Part shown: one piece after another, positions 32,701 through 41,235 of the stretch | How positions within the stretch are numbered: the first letter of the stretch is position 1 | How the letters are laid out: every line of letters starts with the position of its first letter | Assembly: GCA_022785125.1 (NCBI GenBank) | Contig: JALFRA010000009.1 | Span: forward strand, 1-64,000 | DNA length: 64,000 nucleotides | Origin: Clostridiales bacterium | GTDB lineage: Bacteria > Bacillota > Clostridia > Oscillospirales > Oscillospiraceae | Reading direction: 5' to 3' | Notes under the pieces: generated by a model | Databases searched by the model: none | Told to the model about the DNA's origin: nothing | What the model saw: only the letters and a program-made list of their open reading frames with translations | Position numbers and translations under genes: made by a program

Positions 32701-33426
32701 ATGAAAAAATCATTCTACCACCATTTCAGCGACTTTATCGAGGGAAAGGGATTTTACATCGTCCTGGCTCTCTGTATTGCGGCCATCGGGATCTCCGGCT
32801 GGTTCCTGTTTTCCTCCCTCACCGGGGAGCAGGAGAAGCAGCCCGTGGGCGGTACAGCCAGCATCACGGTGACCCCGGCCCCTACCCCGGCCGCCAGCGT
32901 GATGCCGGTGAAGCCAACTGTGACCGCAACCCCCAGGCCTACCGCCACGGTTCCCGCCGTAGCCCCCGCCACACCCTCGGCCACAGTCCAGCCCACCCCC
33001 ACGCCCAAGAGCGCGCCCACCTCCCTCACCTGGCCGGTGCGGGGAGAGGTGCTCACCAATTACAGCGTGGAGACCCTGGCCTATGATGTGACCATGGCGG
33101 ACTGGCGCACCCATGCTGGTGTGGACATTGCCGCCGCTGCCGGCACAGAGGTCCGGGCCCCCGCCTCTGGTGTGGTGGTTGAGGTAACGGAGGATGTGAT
33201 GCTGGGCACCACCGTGGTCATCGACCATGGCGGCGACCTGACCACTACCTGCGCCAACCTGGCCTCCGTTCCCACGGTGGAGGTGGGGGATGAGGTCGCC
33301 GTAGGTGACATCATCGGCTCGGTAGGGAATACCGCTATTGCCGAGAGTGCCCTGGCCAGCCATCTGCATTTCAGCGTGGAGCGGGAGGGCCAGAGTGTGG
33401 ACCCCATGGAACTGCTGAAGGGATAA
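32701..33426 (+). CDS. M23-family peptidase, SpoIIQ-like
   Basis: 241 residues from the ATG at 32701, 10 nt after GGAGGT; the open frame from 32689 starts inside that RBS. One transmembrane helix (about 19-40), a Pro/Thr/Val-rich linker (about 50-108), then a lysostaphin-type M23 domain (about 112-238). The zinc ligands are present: HAGVD (H..xD) and HLHFS (HxH). A single membrane anchor plus extracellular M23 resembles the sporulation protein SpoIIQ, which in clostridia keeps the zinc site. A general cell-wall hydrolase is the alternative. Confidence 0.82.
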   Translation: MKKSFYHHFSDFIEGKGFYIVLALCIAAIGISGWFLFSSLTGEQEKQPVGGTASITVTPAPTPAASVMPVKPTVTATPRPTATVPAVAPATPSATVQPTPTPKSAPTSLTWPVRGEVLTNYSVETLAYDVTMADWRTHAGVDIAAAAGTEVRAPASGVVVEVTEDVMLGTTVVIDHGGDLTTTCANLASVPTVEVGDEVAVGDIIGSVGNTAIAESALASHLHFSVEREGQSVDPMELLKG

Positions 33427-33429
33427 CGG

Positions 33430-33460
33430 AAAAGAGCGCGCTGTGCAGCGCGCTCTTTTT
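33430..33460. terminator. terminator between converging genes
   Basis: AAAAGAGCGCGCTG and CAGCGCGCTCTTTT form a 14-bp stem with a T-run; serves the M23 gene and, in reverse, the symporter gene. Confidence 0.85.
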
Positions 33461-33464
33461 GTTG

Positions 33465-34832
33465 TCAGCGATGCAGCTGATCCCCGGAGCCGCGGGTGAT
33501 CCTGACCACCAGGCCGTTGAGCGCCAGCAGACCAATCAGGTTGGGCAGCACCATCAGACCGTTGAACATATCCGACAGGTTCCACACCAGGTCTACCTTC
33601 TGTGTGGAGCCGATCACGATAAACACCACCACGATAACAGCGTATACTCTGGTGGCTTTCTTTCCGAAAAGGGCCTTCACATTGATCTCGCCGAAGAAAT
33701 ACCAGCCGATGATGGTGGAGAAGGCAAAGAACAGCATACAAATGGCCACAAAGGCGTTGCCGAAGGAGCCGAAGGCAGCATTGAAGGCGGCCTGGGCCAG
33801 AGCGGTGCCCTGAAGGGGACCGTTCACAGGCTGAAGCATCCCGGAGGAGATGATGACCAGGGCAGTCAGGGTGAGCACCACAAAGGTGTCGATAAACACG
33901 CCCATCATGGCGATGATACCCTGATCCTGGGGCTTTTCCACCTTGGCCAAAGCGTGGGCGTGGGGGGTGGAGCCCATACCGGCTTCGTTGGAAAACAGAC
34001 CCCGGGCCACGCCGTACCGCATGGCCTCCCGCATACTCAGACCCAGAGCGCCGCCAAACACCGCCTGGGGGTCAAAGGCACACACGAAGATGGAGCGAAG
34101 GGCGGAGAGCAGAGTTTCGTGGTTGATGCACAGGATGATGATGCAGCCTACGATGTAGAAAAAGGCCATGATGGGGACGATCTTTTCGGTGAAGGAGGCG
34201 ATGCGCCGCACACCGCCCAGGAAGATAAAGGCGGCAATGACTGCCACCACAACGCCTACCACCAGCTTGGGAATGCCGAAGGCAGTGTGGAAGGCGTCGC
34301 CGATGGAGTTGGACTGGACCATATTGCCCATAAAACCCAGGGCCAGGATAATGGCGATAGCAAAAAAGCCGGACAGGAACTTGCCGAACTTGCCCCGGAA
34401 GGCCGCCCGGATGTAGTAGAGGGGGCCGCCGGTCACATGGCCGTCGGCGTCGGTGGTGCGGAATTTCTGGGCCACCACGGCCTCGGAATAGATGGTGGCC
34501 ATACCGAAGAAAGCAGACAGCCACATCCAGAAAATAGCGCCGGGGCCGCCGGAATACAGGGCGGTGGCGCAGCCGGTGATGTTGCCGGTGCCCACCTGGG
34601 CGGCAATGGCGGTGGTCAGGGCCTGGAAGGAGGACATACCCTCCTTGCCCGCCCGCGCGCCCTTCATGGAAAAGCCGCCGAACAGCCGGCGCATTCCTTC
34701 GCCGAATTTACGCAGCTGGATAAAACCCAGACGTACCGTAAAGAAAATACCGGTGGCTACCAGCAAAAAGAGCAGCGCATAGTCCCACAGCACGGTGTTG
34801 ACCGCGCCCACCAGTCCTTCGATCCATTCCAT
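33465..34832 (-). CDS. sodium:alanine/glycine symporter (AGCS family)
   Basis: 455 residues from the ATG at 34832 (aggag RBS, 8 nt); the frame stays open much further upstream, through the riboswitch, which is non-coding. About eleven transmembrane helices. AGCS signatures: GLVGAVNTVLWDY at the N-terminus, GTGNITGCATAL (sodium/substrate site), and FSNEAGMGSTPHAHA. It moves alanine or glycine with Na+. The tandem glycine riboswitch upstream says glycine is the relevant ligand, most likely to use excess glycine or limit its toxicity. Confidence 0.93.
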   Translation of the reverse strand: MEWIEGLVGAVNTVLWDYALLFLLVATGIFFTVRLGFIQLRKFGEGMRRLFGGFSMKGARAGKEGMSSFQALTTAIAAQVGTGNITGCATALYSGGPGAIFWMWLSAFFGMATIYSEAVVAQKFRTTDADGHVTGGPLYYIRAAFRGKFGKFLSGFFAIAIILALGFMGNMVQSNSIGDAFHTAFGIPKLVVGVVVAVIAAFIFLGGVRRIASFTEKIVPIMAFFYIVGCIIILCINHETLLSALRSIFVCAFDPQAVFGGALGLSMREAMRYGVARGLFSNEAGMGSTPHAHALAKVEKPQDQGIIAMMGVFIDTFVVLTLTALVIISSGMLQPVNGPLQGTALAQAAFNAAFGSFGNAFVAICMLFFAFSTIIGWYFFGEINVKALFGKKATRVYAVIVVVFIVIGSTQKVDLVWNLSDMFNGLMVLPNLIGLLALNGLVVRITRGSGDQLHR

Positions 34833-34865
34833 TGTACTCTCTCCTCGTCTCTTGGGATTGCGGCA

Positions 34866-34904
34866 AAGAAAAGGGCCAAACCGCACGCACTGCGGTTTGG
34901 CCCT
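34866..34904 (-). terminator. expression-platform terminator of glycine riboswitch
   Basis: On the minus strand a perfect 14-bp stem (AGGGCCAAACCGCA with its complement; 34872-34885 and 34891-34904) is followed by TTTTCTTT. It lies between the riboswitch and the symporter start, so glycine binding should prevent its formation. Confidence 0.8.
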
Positions 34905-34944
34905 GAAATACAAGCAGAAAGACATCCGGTACACCGGATGCCGC

Positions 34945-35135
34945 TGTCCTTCACTCTGTCCTTTTGCCTGAGAGATTCGTGCCCCGTGGGGGCGCGTTGC
35001 ACCTTCGGCATCCCCGCTGGGGGGACTTCTCCAGAGCCACATCCATCCACAGTCCTCATTTCCCGGGGGAAACGCCTGAGAGTTTTGCTCCTTCGGCAAG
35101 CCGTCGGCTTTTTCCTGTGGACTTCCTTTGTCGCT
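34945..35135 (-). ncRNA. tandem glycine riboswitch
   Basis: Two aptamers on the minus strand. The first (about 35055-35135) has GCCGAAGGAGCAA followed by CTCTCAGGCG. The second (about 34945-35050) has GCCGAAGGTGCAA and AATCTCTCAGGCAAAAGGAC, the hallmark 3' sequence. The order and spacing fit the cooperative gcvT-type glycine sensor. It lies between a consensus promoter and the terminator ahead of the AGCS symporter gene, as in many Firmicutes. Confidence 0.95.
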
Positions 35136-35173
35136 ATGCGGCGGACGAATGTCCATCCGATTTGATATGCAGA

Positions 35174-35202
35174 ACTATAGCACGGGATGGGCCCTTTGTC
35201 AA
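35174..35202 (-). promoter_or_regulatory. promoter for the glycine riboswitch transcript
   Basis: On the minus strand: TTGACA (35202-35197), 17-bp spacer, TATAGT (35179-35174). Confidence 0.8.
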
Positions 35203-35323
35203 GCCCTTCCAGACTGCCGGAACGGGATGGAAAAAAGAGGAATTCCTGCGACAAGAAACGTACACATTTTCCATGCCGGTGGGCATATACTGATATGTAC
35301 ATCACCGGGAAGGAGGGAGTCAA

Positions 35324-35431
35324 ATGAAGCAGTACCCGCATGATGATACCATTCAGCCCGCCGGTCCCAGCGGAGACGTAGATGATCTGATCTTCTGTGC
35401 CGATCCGGCCTGGTCCGCCAGCAGCCGATAA
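35324..35431 (+). CDS. 35-residue acidic small protein
   Basis: An ATG with a very strong RBS (aaggaggga, spacing about 7) opens 35 codons ending at TAA, and a clean terminator begins at the stop. The product starts MKQYPHDDTIQPAGPSG and continues with an acidic VDDLIFCADPAW stretch; it is soluble, with one cysteine. A -10-like TATACT lies at 35286-35291 but no good -35. The gene has its own RBS and terminator, independent of prfB, so it is probably real. No family recognised. Confidence 0.6.
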   Translation: MKQYPHDDTIQPAGPSGDVDDLIFCADPAWSASSR

Positions 35432-35458
35432 AAACCGCCCGCCTTCGGGCGGTTTTTT
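35430..35458 (+). terminator. terminator after the small gene
   Basis: CCGCCCG (35435-35441), CCTT loop, CGGGCGG (35446-35452), then TTTTTT. Confidence 0.9.
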
Positions 35459-35470
35459 GGTGCCCTTCTC

Positions 35471-35499
35471 TTTACATCGGCCCTGCCGTTGGGTATAAT
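35471..35499 (+). promoter_or_regulatory. promoter for prfB
   Basis: TTTACA (35471-35476), 17-bp spacer, TATAAT (35494-35499). Confidence 0.7.
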
Positions 35500-35533
35500 A
35501 ATATGGCTATTTTACGGAAATGAGAGTGGATCT

Positions 35534-36655
35534 ATGTTACAGTTTGATGAATATAAGGTAAAGCTCAACAACCTGCGGCCCGAGCTGGAGGAGCTGGAGC
35601 AGGCGTTGGGTCTGGAGGCTGCCCGGCGGGAGGCCGAGATGCTGGAGTCGGAGTCCGCCTCAGACGGCTTCTGGGACAACCTGGAGAAGGCCCAGAAGGT
35701 GCAGCAGCGTGTGAAGAACCTGCGGGACAAGATCGAGGGTCAGGAGAAGCGCCAGAGCCAGTGGGAGGATTTGATGACCCTGTGCGAGCTGGGCAATGAG
35801 ATGGAGGACGAGAGCCTGGTGCCCGAGCTGGAGGAGGGCTTTGCCAAGCTGCAGGCCGATATGGAGGAGGCCAAGCTGTCCACCCTCTTCACCGGCGAGT
35901 ACGATAACTCCAACGCCATCCTCACCTTCCACGCCGGCGCCGGCGGCACCGAGGCCCAGGACTGGGCACAGATGCTCTTCCGGATGTATACCCGCTGGGC
36001 CGAGCGACACGGCTTCACCTGCAAGACCCTGGACTATCTGGACGGTGATGAGGCCGGTCTGAAGAGCGCCACCATCCTCATCGAGGGCGAGAACGCCTAC
36101 GGCCATCTGCGCAGCGAGCACGGCGTGCACCGGCTGGTGCGGGTATCCCCCTTTGACGCCAACGCCCGGCGGCAGACCTCCTTTGCCGCCATTGAGGTTA
36201 TGCCCGACCTGCCCGAGGACGCCGATGTGGAGATCCGGCCCGAGGACTACGAGATGCAGGTGTTCCGTTCCTCCGGCGCCGGCGGTCAGCACATCAACAA
36301 GACCTCCTCTGCTGTTCGTCTGATCCACCATGCCACCGGCATTGTGGTGTCCTGTCAGACCGAGCGCAGCCAGTTCCAGAACAAGGACACCTGTTTGCGG
36401 ATGCTGCGGGCCAAGCTGGTGGAGCTGAAGATGCAGCAGCACGCCGAGAAGATTTCCGACATCAAGGGCGTGCAGCTGAAGATCGAGTGGGGTAGCCAGA
36501 TCCGATCCTATGTATTCATGCCCTATCAGCTGGTGAAGGACAACCGCACCGGCTACGAGACCAGCAACGTCAACGGTGTCATGGACGGCGATCTGGACGG
36601 CTTCATTAATGCCTATCTGAAGGCGGAGGCTACCGGCAACTGGGCGGAAAAGTGA
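35534..36655 (+). CDS. prfB: peptide chain release factor 2
   Basis: 373 residues from the ATG at 35534. The open frame reaches back to 35489, but that start would lie upstream of the -10 element. RF2 hallmarks: the SPF tripeptide (VRVSPFDAN) that reads UGA/UAA, and GGQ in SSGAGGQHINKTSSAVR. In many bacteria the RF2 gene is interrupted near codon 25 by an in-frame TGA and needs +1 frameshifting for autoregulation. Here the corresponding region (EQALGLEAARREAEM) is continuous, with no CTTTGA slip site. The RBS is weak (gagtgga). Confidence 0.95.
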   Translation: MLQFDEYKVKLNNLRPELEELEQALGLEAARREAEMLESESASDGFWDNLEKAQKVQQRVKNLRDKIEGQEKRQSQWEDLMTLCELGNEMEDESLVPELEEGFAKLQADMEEAKLSTLFTGEYDNSNAILTFHAGAGGTEAQDWAQMLFRMYTRWAERHGFTCKTLDYLDGDEAGLKSATILIEGENAYGHLRSEHGVHRLVRVSPFDANARRQTSFAAIEVMPDLPEDADVEIRPEDYEMQVFRSSGAGGQHINKTSSAVRLIHHATGIVVSCQTERSQFQNKDTCLRMLRAKLVELKMQQHAEKISDIKGVQLKIEWGSQIRSYVFMPYQLVKDNRTGYETSNVNGVMDGDLDGFINAYLKAEATGNWAEK

Positions 36656-36682
36656 TCCGCCGAAGGAAAAGGAGAATTTGCC

Positions 36683-37789
36683 ATGCGCAAGGTACTCTAT
36701 CTGCTCAACTATGCGGGTAAGGCGGGGACGGAGCGGTATGTGGAAACTCTGGTGAAGTACCTCTCTGCCGACGGATTGGTGCAGCCCTTCTTTGCCTATA
36801 ACGAGGGCGGGCTGCTGGTGGAGCGGCTGGAGGCCATGGGAGTCCCCTGCCGACAGGTCACCATGCGCCGCCGGTTCGACAAGGGGGCCGCCAAGGCCCT
36901 GGCCGACCTGTGCCGGGAGTGGGACATCGATCTCATCCACTGCCATTACCTGCGGGAACACTATACCGCCCTGCTGGCCAAAAAGTACAACAAAAAGATC
37001 CGGGTGGTATATACCAACCACTTTGTCCTGGCCAATGATTTCATTACCCGTCTGTCCAACCGCTGGATGGACAAGCGGCAGGATCAGATGATCGCCGTGT
37101 GCAACAAGGGTAAGGAGCAGCTCATTGCCAACGGCTGGAGCGGCGACCGGATCCAGGTGATTTTCAACGCGGTGGATCTGGAAGCCTGGGCGGGGGACCG
37201 CTCGGAATCCACCCTTCGCTCCGAGTTGGGCCTGCCGGAGGACCGGTTTGTCATGCTGTGCGCCTCCCGCTTTGCCGACGACAAGGGACACAAGTACCTG
37301 ATTGACTCGGTGAAGCGGCTGACCGAACTGACGGACAAGCCCTTTACCCTGGTACTGGCGGGAGACGGCCCCCTACTGGAGCCCTCCAAGGCTCAGGTCA
37401 AGGAGATGGGGCTGGAGGAGCAGGTAAAGTTCATCGGCTTCCGCAAGGATATCAAGAACCTGTACAAGGGCTCCGATCTGTATGTCAACTCCTCTCAGCA
37501 TGAGGCCCTGTCCTTCCTCATCATCGAGGCCATGGCCGCCGGCCTGCCGGTGATCGCCACCGATATGGGCGGCAATTCGGACATTGTCAATGACGAGGCG
37601 GGCTGCGGCCTGCTGGTGACCTACGACGATCCCGACTCCATGGCGGGGGCCATGAAGCGGTTCCTGGAGGACCCGGATTTTAGCGCGGCCTGCCGGGAGA
37701 ATGCCCTGCGGACCATCGAGGAGAAGTTCGAGATCCACAAGATGGCCAAGGTTACCTATGGTGTGTACGAAAAAGCTCTTCACGACTGA
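36683..37789 (+). CDS. glycosyltransferase, GT4 family
   Basis: 368 residues, GT-B fold, no membrane helix. The N-terminal half (1-180) begins VLYLLNYAGKAGTERYVETL, with the Gly-Thr-Glu acceptor-side loop. The C-terminal half has LVLAGDGPLL, FIGFRKDI and the nucleotide-sugar EX7E motif within HEALSFLIIEAMAAGLPVIATDMGG. It transfers a sugar from a nucleotide donor to a lipid- or polysaccharide-linked acceptor on the inner membrane face. Start ATG with aaaaggag. It pairs with the polymerase/ligase gene 19 bp downstream. Confidence 0.9.
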   Translation: MRKVLYLLNYAGKAGTERYVETLVKYLSADGLVQPFFAYNEGGLLVERLEAMGVPCRQVTMRRRFDKGAAKALADLCREWDIDLIHCHYLREHYTALLAKKYNKKIRVVYTNHFVLANDFITRLSNRWMDKRQDQMIAVCNKGKEQLIANGWSGDRIQVIFNAVDLEAWAGDRSESTLRSELGLPEDRFVMLCASRFADDKGHKYLIDSVKRLTELTDKPFTLVLAGDGPLLEPSKAQVKEMGLEEQVKFIGFRKDIKNLYKGSDLYVNSSQHEALSFLIIEAMAAGLPVIATDMGGNSDIVNDEAGCGLLVTYDDPDSMAGAMKRFLEDPDFSAACRENALRTIEEKFEIHKMAKVTYGVYEKALHD

Positions 37790-37808
37790 TTCCAAGGAGT
37801 AAAACCTG

Positions 37809-39341
37809 ATGTCTATCGCAAAAAACAGCCTGTTTCTTCGCTTCTTCCTGGCTTTCTGGCTGGGAATCCGGCAGGCCTGGGCGGGCAGTCTGCCCGGACG
37901 GGCCTGTGCGGGCCTGGAGCGGTGGTTTACCCGTCAGCTGCGGGGAAGCGTTCTCTTCCGTTTTGCCTGGCGGGAGGGGACCATCCCCAAGGCCTGGCCG
38001 GACAGCTTGTCCTGTCAGCTCTTTACCGGCATCATCAACATCCCGTGCGCCATCTGTAAGTGGCTCTACAAGATCGGCCGCCCGGTCTGGGACGGCAGCC
38101 TGTTCTGCCGCTTCCTGGGGGCTGTAGGTGGGGCCGGATTCTTCTTCCTGGGCCTGTTCATGCTGGTGATGCTGGTGGCCCCCCATGAGATGTGGAACAA
38201 TACCTACGGTCTGCTGGGCGCGGTGGCCGTCACCGGACTGTTCATCATCGGCAGCGCCTCCCGGGCCAAGGACCGGCTGGAGCTGGATACGCTGGGGCCC
38301 TATATGAGCCTCTATATGGCCTTCATCTGCATTGCCCTGGCCGGGTCCATTGCCACCCGCCTGTCCATGCGCTTCTTCGCCTTCCACATCACCGCGTTCC
38401 TGCTGGTGCTGCTGGTGGTGAGCACCGTGCGGAAGTATGAGCAGCTCCAGCTGATGGTGGCCCTGGCGGTGCTGGGCATCTCCATCGCCTCCATTTATGG
38501 CTGCTATCAGGGATATATCGGCGTGGAGGTAGTGGCCTCCCAGCAGGATATGACCGTCAACGCCGGTATGCCCGGCCGTATCTATTCCTTCTTTGACAAT
38601 CCCAACAACTTTGCCGAACAGCTGGTGATGCTGCTGCCCCTGGATCTGGCCCTCTTCCTTAACTCCCGCTGGCGGGGGAAGATCCTCTCCCTGCTCTCCC
38701 TGTGCGTGGGCGTGGTGGCCATCGGTCTTACCTACGGCCGCTCCTGCTGGATCGGTCTGGCCCTGGCGGTGGTGGTGTTCCTGGCCCTCACCGACTGGCG
38801 GTGGGTGCCCCTGTTTATCGTGGCCGGACTGCTGGCCATCCCCTTCCTGCCCGAGACCATCTACAACCGGATCCTTACCATCACCAACACTCAGGACAGT
38901 TCCACCCAGTATCGCTTTGAGATCTACAATACCACCAGCAACCTGATGCAGGACCACTGGGTCAAGGGCATCGGACTGGGTACCGACGTGATGAAAGAGG
39001 TATTCCAGACCTATCCCACCAACTTTGACGGCACCTATCCCATCCACACCCACAACAATTACCTGCAGATGTGGGCGGAGACGGGTATCTGGGGCGTGAT
39101 CTCCTTCCTGGCCCTGCTGCTCTACCAGCTCAAGAGCGGCGTGAAGGCCTTCCGGGCCGCTCTGGACAAGCGCACCAAGCGGATGCTGGCGGCAGCCCTG
39201 GGCGCCTTCTGCGGCATCCTGGTGGTGAGCGTAGCCGAGTATACCTGGTTCTATCCCCGCAATATGTTCACCTATTGGTTCCTCTTCGGCGTCATCGCCG
39301 CCTGCGTCAAGCTGGTCAGACAGGAACAGAAAAAGGCATAA
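37809..39341 (+). CDS. O-antigen ligase/polymerase-like membrane protein
   Basis: 510 residues with about twelve transmembrane helices after a 100-residue amphipathic N-terminus. The Wzy_C/O-antigen ligase region is about 260-430: FFDNPNNFAEQLVMLLPLD, TYGRSCWIGLA (the conserved short S/RS motif), then the extracellular loop with KGIGLGTDVM and YPIHTHNNYLQMWAETG, where H and N residues are typical. It would polymerise or transfer undecaprenyl-linked glycan on the outer face. With the GT4 gene it forms a two-gene surface glycan unit after prfB. The substrate cannot be read from sequence. Confidence 0.85.
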   Translation: MSIAKNSLFLRFFLAFWLGIRQAWAGSLPGRACAGLERWFTRQLRGSVLFRFAWREGTIPKAWPDSLSCQLFTGIINIPCAICKWLYKIGRPVWDGSLFCRFLGAVGGAGFFFLGLFMLVMLVAPHEMWNNTYGLLGAVAVTGLFIIGSASRAKDRLELDTLGPYMSLYMAFICIALAGSIATRLSMRFFAFHITAFLLVLLVVSTVRKYEQLQLMVALAVLGISIASIYGCYQGYIGVEVVASQQDMTVNAGMPGRIYSFFDNPNNFAEQLVMLLPLDLALFLNSRWRGKILSLLSLCVGVVAIGLTYGRSCWIGLALAVVVFLALTDWRWVPLFIVAGLLAIPFLPETIYNRILTITNTQDSSTQYRFEIYNTTSNLMQDHWVKGIGLGTDVMKEVFQTYPTNFDGTYPIHTHNNYLQMWAETGIWGVISFLALLLYQLKSGVKAFRAALDKRTKRMLAAALGAFCGILVVSVAEYTWFYPRNMFTYWFLFGVIAACVKLVRQEQKKA

Positions 39342-39348
39342 CGAATAT

Positions 39349-39392
39349 AAGCACAAAAAAGCGTCTGCCTCGGCAGACGCTTTTTTGTGCTT
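39349..39392. terminator. long bidirectional terminator
   Basis: 21-bp perfect arms (39349-39369 and 39372-39392) including A6/T6. It lies between the O-antigen-ligase-like gene and the converging CyuA-like gene. Confidence 0.9.
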
Positions 39393-39399
39393 TTGTTGT

Positions 39400-40680
39400 T
39401 TAGCAGGGCTCCCGGGTCATCATTTCCAGGATCACATGGTCGGTCTCCCGCATACCCTGGCGGCCCAGCTCGCCTATATTCTGAATGGTGAGCTCCACGC
39501 CATCGCTGATGATGCCGTCGCCGGTGCGGAATTCCTGACCGTTCTGGTACATCTGATAGCCGAAGATACCGGCCTCCACCGCCATGCTGATCTTGGCGGC
39601 GCAGCTGGATTTGGCCCCGTCGCACACCACGCCGGAGTGGAAGGCCAGGGCGTTGACGATAGTGTGCTTCACCTGATCGTAACCGCCGCCCAGCAGATAG
39701 CAGATACCGGCGCCCGCCCCCGCTCCGGCGCTTACCGCGCCGCAGAAGGCGGACAGGCGTCCGATGTAGGTTTTTTGGTGGATGGTGCACAGGTCGGATA
39801 CCGCCAGCGCCCGGTACATCCGCTCCTCGGGAATGCCCAGAGAACGGGCGTACTCGATGACGGGCACTGAGGCGGTGATGCCCTGGTTGCCGCTGCCGGA
39901 GACAATGACCACCGGCATCTCGCAGCCGTTCATCCGGGCATCCGACCCGGCGGCCGCCTTGGCCCGGGCCCGCCGCTCCAGGGAGGCCTCGGTGCTCATG
40001 AGCACCTTGCCCACATTGGCCCCGTAGGCGTGGAGCAGACCCTCCTCCGCAATGGCCATGTTGTATTGGATCTGGGGATCCAGCATGGGACGCAGGTCAT
40101 CCACATCCACGCTGTCGGCAAAGTCCACGATCTCCTGAATGGAGAGAATGGAGCGGTCGGTGAGGGCGGTCTCCTGCTCTCCCTTCACCGGAATGTCAAT
40201 CTCCTTTATTCCGTCCTTCTCCAGCAGCACGATGTTGGTGTGGTAGTTGGCGATGCGCAGGGTGACGGTGTGGCCACCGCCGGTGAGGGTGATGGTATAG
40301 TCGAAAGTCAGGGGGGTGTCGGCCAGATGGACCCCGATGGGGTGGGACTGGAGAAAGTCTGCTATTTCCGCCTTCTGCTCCTCCGTCACAACCGAAATGA
40401 CTTCCAGTACCTTGTCCGGGTCGCCGGCCACCAGTCCGGCGGTAACGGCGGCGGGGATACCCTTCAGCCCGCCGGTGTTGGGAACGATGACGCTCTTCAC
40501 GTTCTTGATCAGGTTGCCGCTGACCTGCACGGACACGGCCTCGGGCAGGCAGCCCAGGGCCCGGCGGGCCACCGACGCGCCATAGGCCAGGGCGATGGGC
40601 TCGGTGCAGCCCATGGCGGGGACCAGCTCTTCCCGCAGAATCTGCAGGTAAGCTTGATAGTGGGGATCGCTTTTCTTCAT
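39400..40680 (-). CDS. CyuA/UPF0597-family Fe-S lyase (L-cysteine desulfidase or serine dehydratase-like)
   Basis: 426 residues. Landmarks: the N-terminal VPAMGCTEPIALAYGA, SGSGNQGITAS near 265, and the cysteine-rich VVCDGAKSSCAAKI near 345, which supplies ligands for a [4Fe-4S] cluster. The family (E. coli CyuA/YhaM, methanogen desulfidase) is related to the alpha chain of Fe-S serine dehydratase. It breaks L-cysteine to pyruvate, ammonia and sulfide, or in some members acts on L-serine. Single gene, no transporter beside it. A complete serine dehydratase follows at 45-46.7 kb, which favours cysteine as the substrate here. Confidence 0.85.
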   Translation of the reverse strand: MKKSDPHYQAYLQILREELVPAMGCTEPIALAYGASVARRALGCLPEAVSVQVSGNLIKNVKSVIVPNTGGLKGIPAAVTAGLVAGDPDKVLEVISVVTEEQKAEIADFLQSHPIGVHLADTPLTFDYTITLTGGGHTVTLRIANYHTNIVLLEKDGIKEIDIPVKGEQETALTDRSILSIQEIVDFADSVDVDDLRPMLDPQIQYNMAIAEEGLLHAYGANVGKVLMSTEASLERRARAKAAAGSDARMNGCEMPVVIVSGSGNQGITASVPVIEYARSLGIPEERMYRALAVSDLCTIHQKTYIGRLSAFCGAVSAGAGAGAGICYLLGGGYDQVKHTIVNALAFHSGVVCDGAKSSCAAKISMAVEAGIFGYQMYQNGQEFRTGDGIISDGVELTIQNIGELGRQGMRETDHVILEMMTREPC

Positions 40681-40765
40681 GAACGGTTCTTCCTTCCCGC
40701 GGCTCCCAAGGGAGCGCGCTTTTTCCTGTTATCTACATGATATCCGACCTTTCCGCTGTTGTAAA

Positions 40766-40795
40766 GAGGTCCTTTCCATCTCAGGAAGGGACCTC
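40766..40795. other. 12-bp stem in the intergenic region
   Basis: GAGGTCCTTTCC (40766-40777) pairs with GGAAGGGACCTC (40784-40795), with one G-T pair, around ATCTCA. It lies between the divergent CyuA-like gene and the phage-like mini-operon. A short TATTTT follows on the plus strand. Purpose unclear; it may end transcripts entering from upstream. Confidence 0.4.
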
Positions 40796-40968
40796 CCTAT
40801 TTTGACGGAAGTTTGGAATTTAAAAAATTTTTTCCTTCGGTGTATGCTGCCGTCCAACTTTTGGGGGTGGAACCGCTAAAAGTGAAGAGACAATGAAGAC
40901 TCTTCCAACAGCGAGCGGGGCGATACAGGGATGGGACGGCCGCGCCGGTAAAAAAGGAGGTGAACGGG

Positions 40969-41235
40969 ATGGCCAAATTGCAGGAATTATCCGGGCAGTA
41001 TCGGGAGGCGGCCGCCCGGCTGAGACTGAGGCTGGAGGCGGCAAAAGAGCGCCTGGAGAGCCAGGAGGGAGCGGAGCGGCAGGTGACCAACCGGGAGATC
41101 CTGATGCTGCGGGAGATGCTGCGGGAGATGCGGGAGCTGCGGCAGCTGTCGGAGGAATACTACACCCGGCCGAGAAGCGGGAAATATACCACTGCCGACC
41201 TGATCGCGCCCCGGGTCAACGAGGAGAAGCGATGA
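40969..41235 (+). CDS. small coiled-coil protein, first gene of phage-like mini-operon
   Basis: 88 residues from the ATG at 40969, 6 nt after the perfect aaggaggtg RBS; the GTG at 40960 lies inside it. The protein is Glu/Arg/Leu-rich with heptad-like spacing over about 1-65 (ARLRLRLEAAKERLES, REMLREMRELRQLSEE), then a short tail. It is probably all alpha-helical, coiled coil. No family recognised. Its stop overlaps the next start (ATGA), so translation of the sigma-like gene is coupled. Position suggests a phage-derived regulator or structural partner. Confidence 0.7.
   Translation: MAKLQELSGQYREAAARLRLRLEAAKERLESQEGAERQVTNREILMLREMLREMRELRQLSEEYYTRPRSGKYTTADLIAPRVNEEKR

Noticed and set aside
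33459..35165. Long plus-strand open frame of about 568 codons
   Set aside because: It lies entirely opposite the AGCS symporter gene and the glycine riboswitch, is rich in His/Gly as antisense frames of GC-rich genes are, and has no RBS.
40766..40800. T-box leader for the CyuA-like gene or the phage-like operon
   Set aside because: The stem carries GGGACCTC-like sequence but lacks the T-box core (AGGGTGGNACCGCG) and specifier structure.
40893..41231. 5' extension of the sigma-like gene
   Set aside because: The extension overlaps the small coiled-coil gene in another frame; the ATG at 41232 is coupled to that gene's stop and gives a sensible N-terminus.
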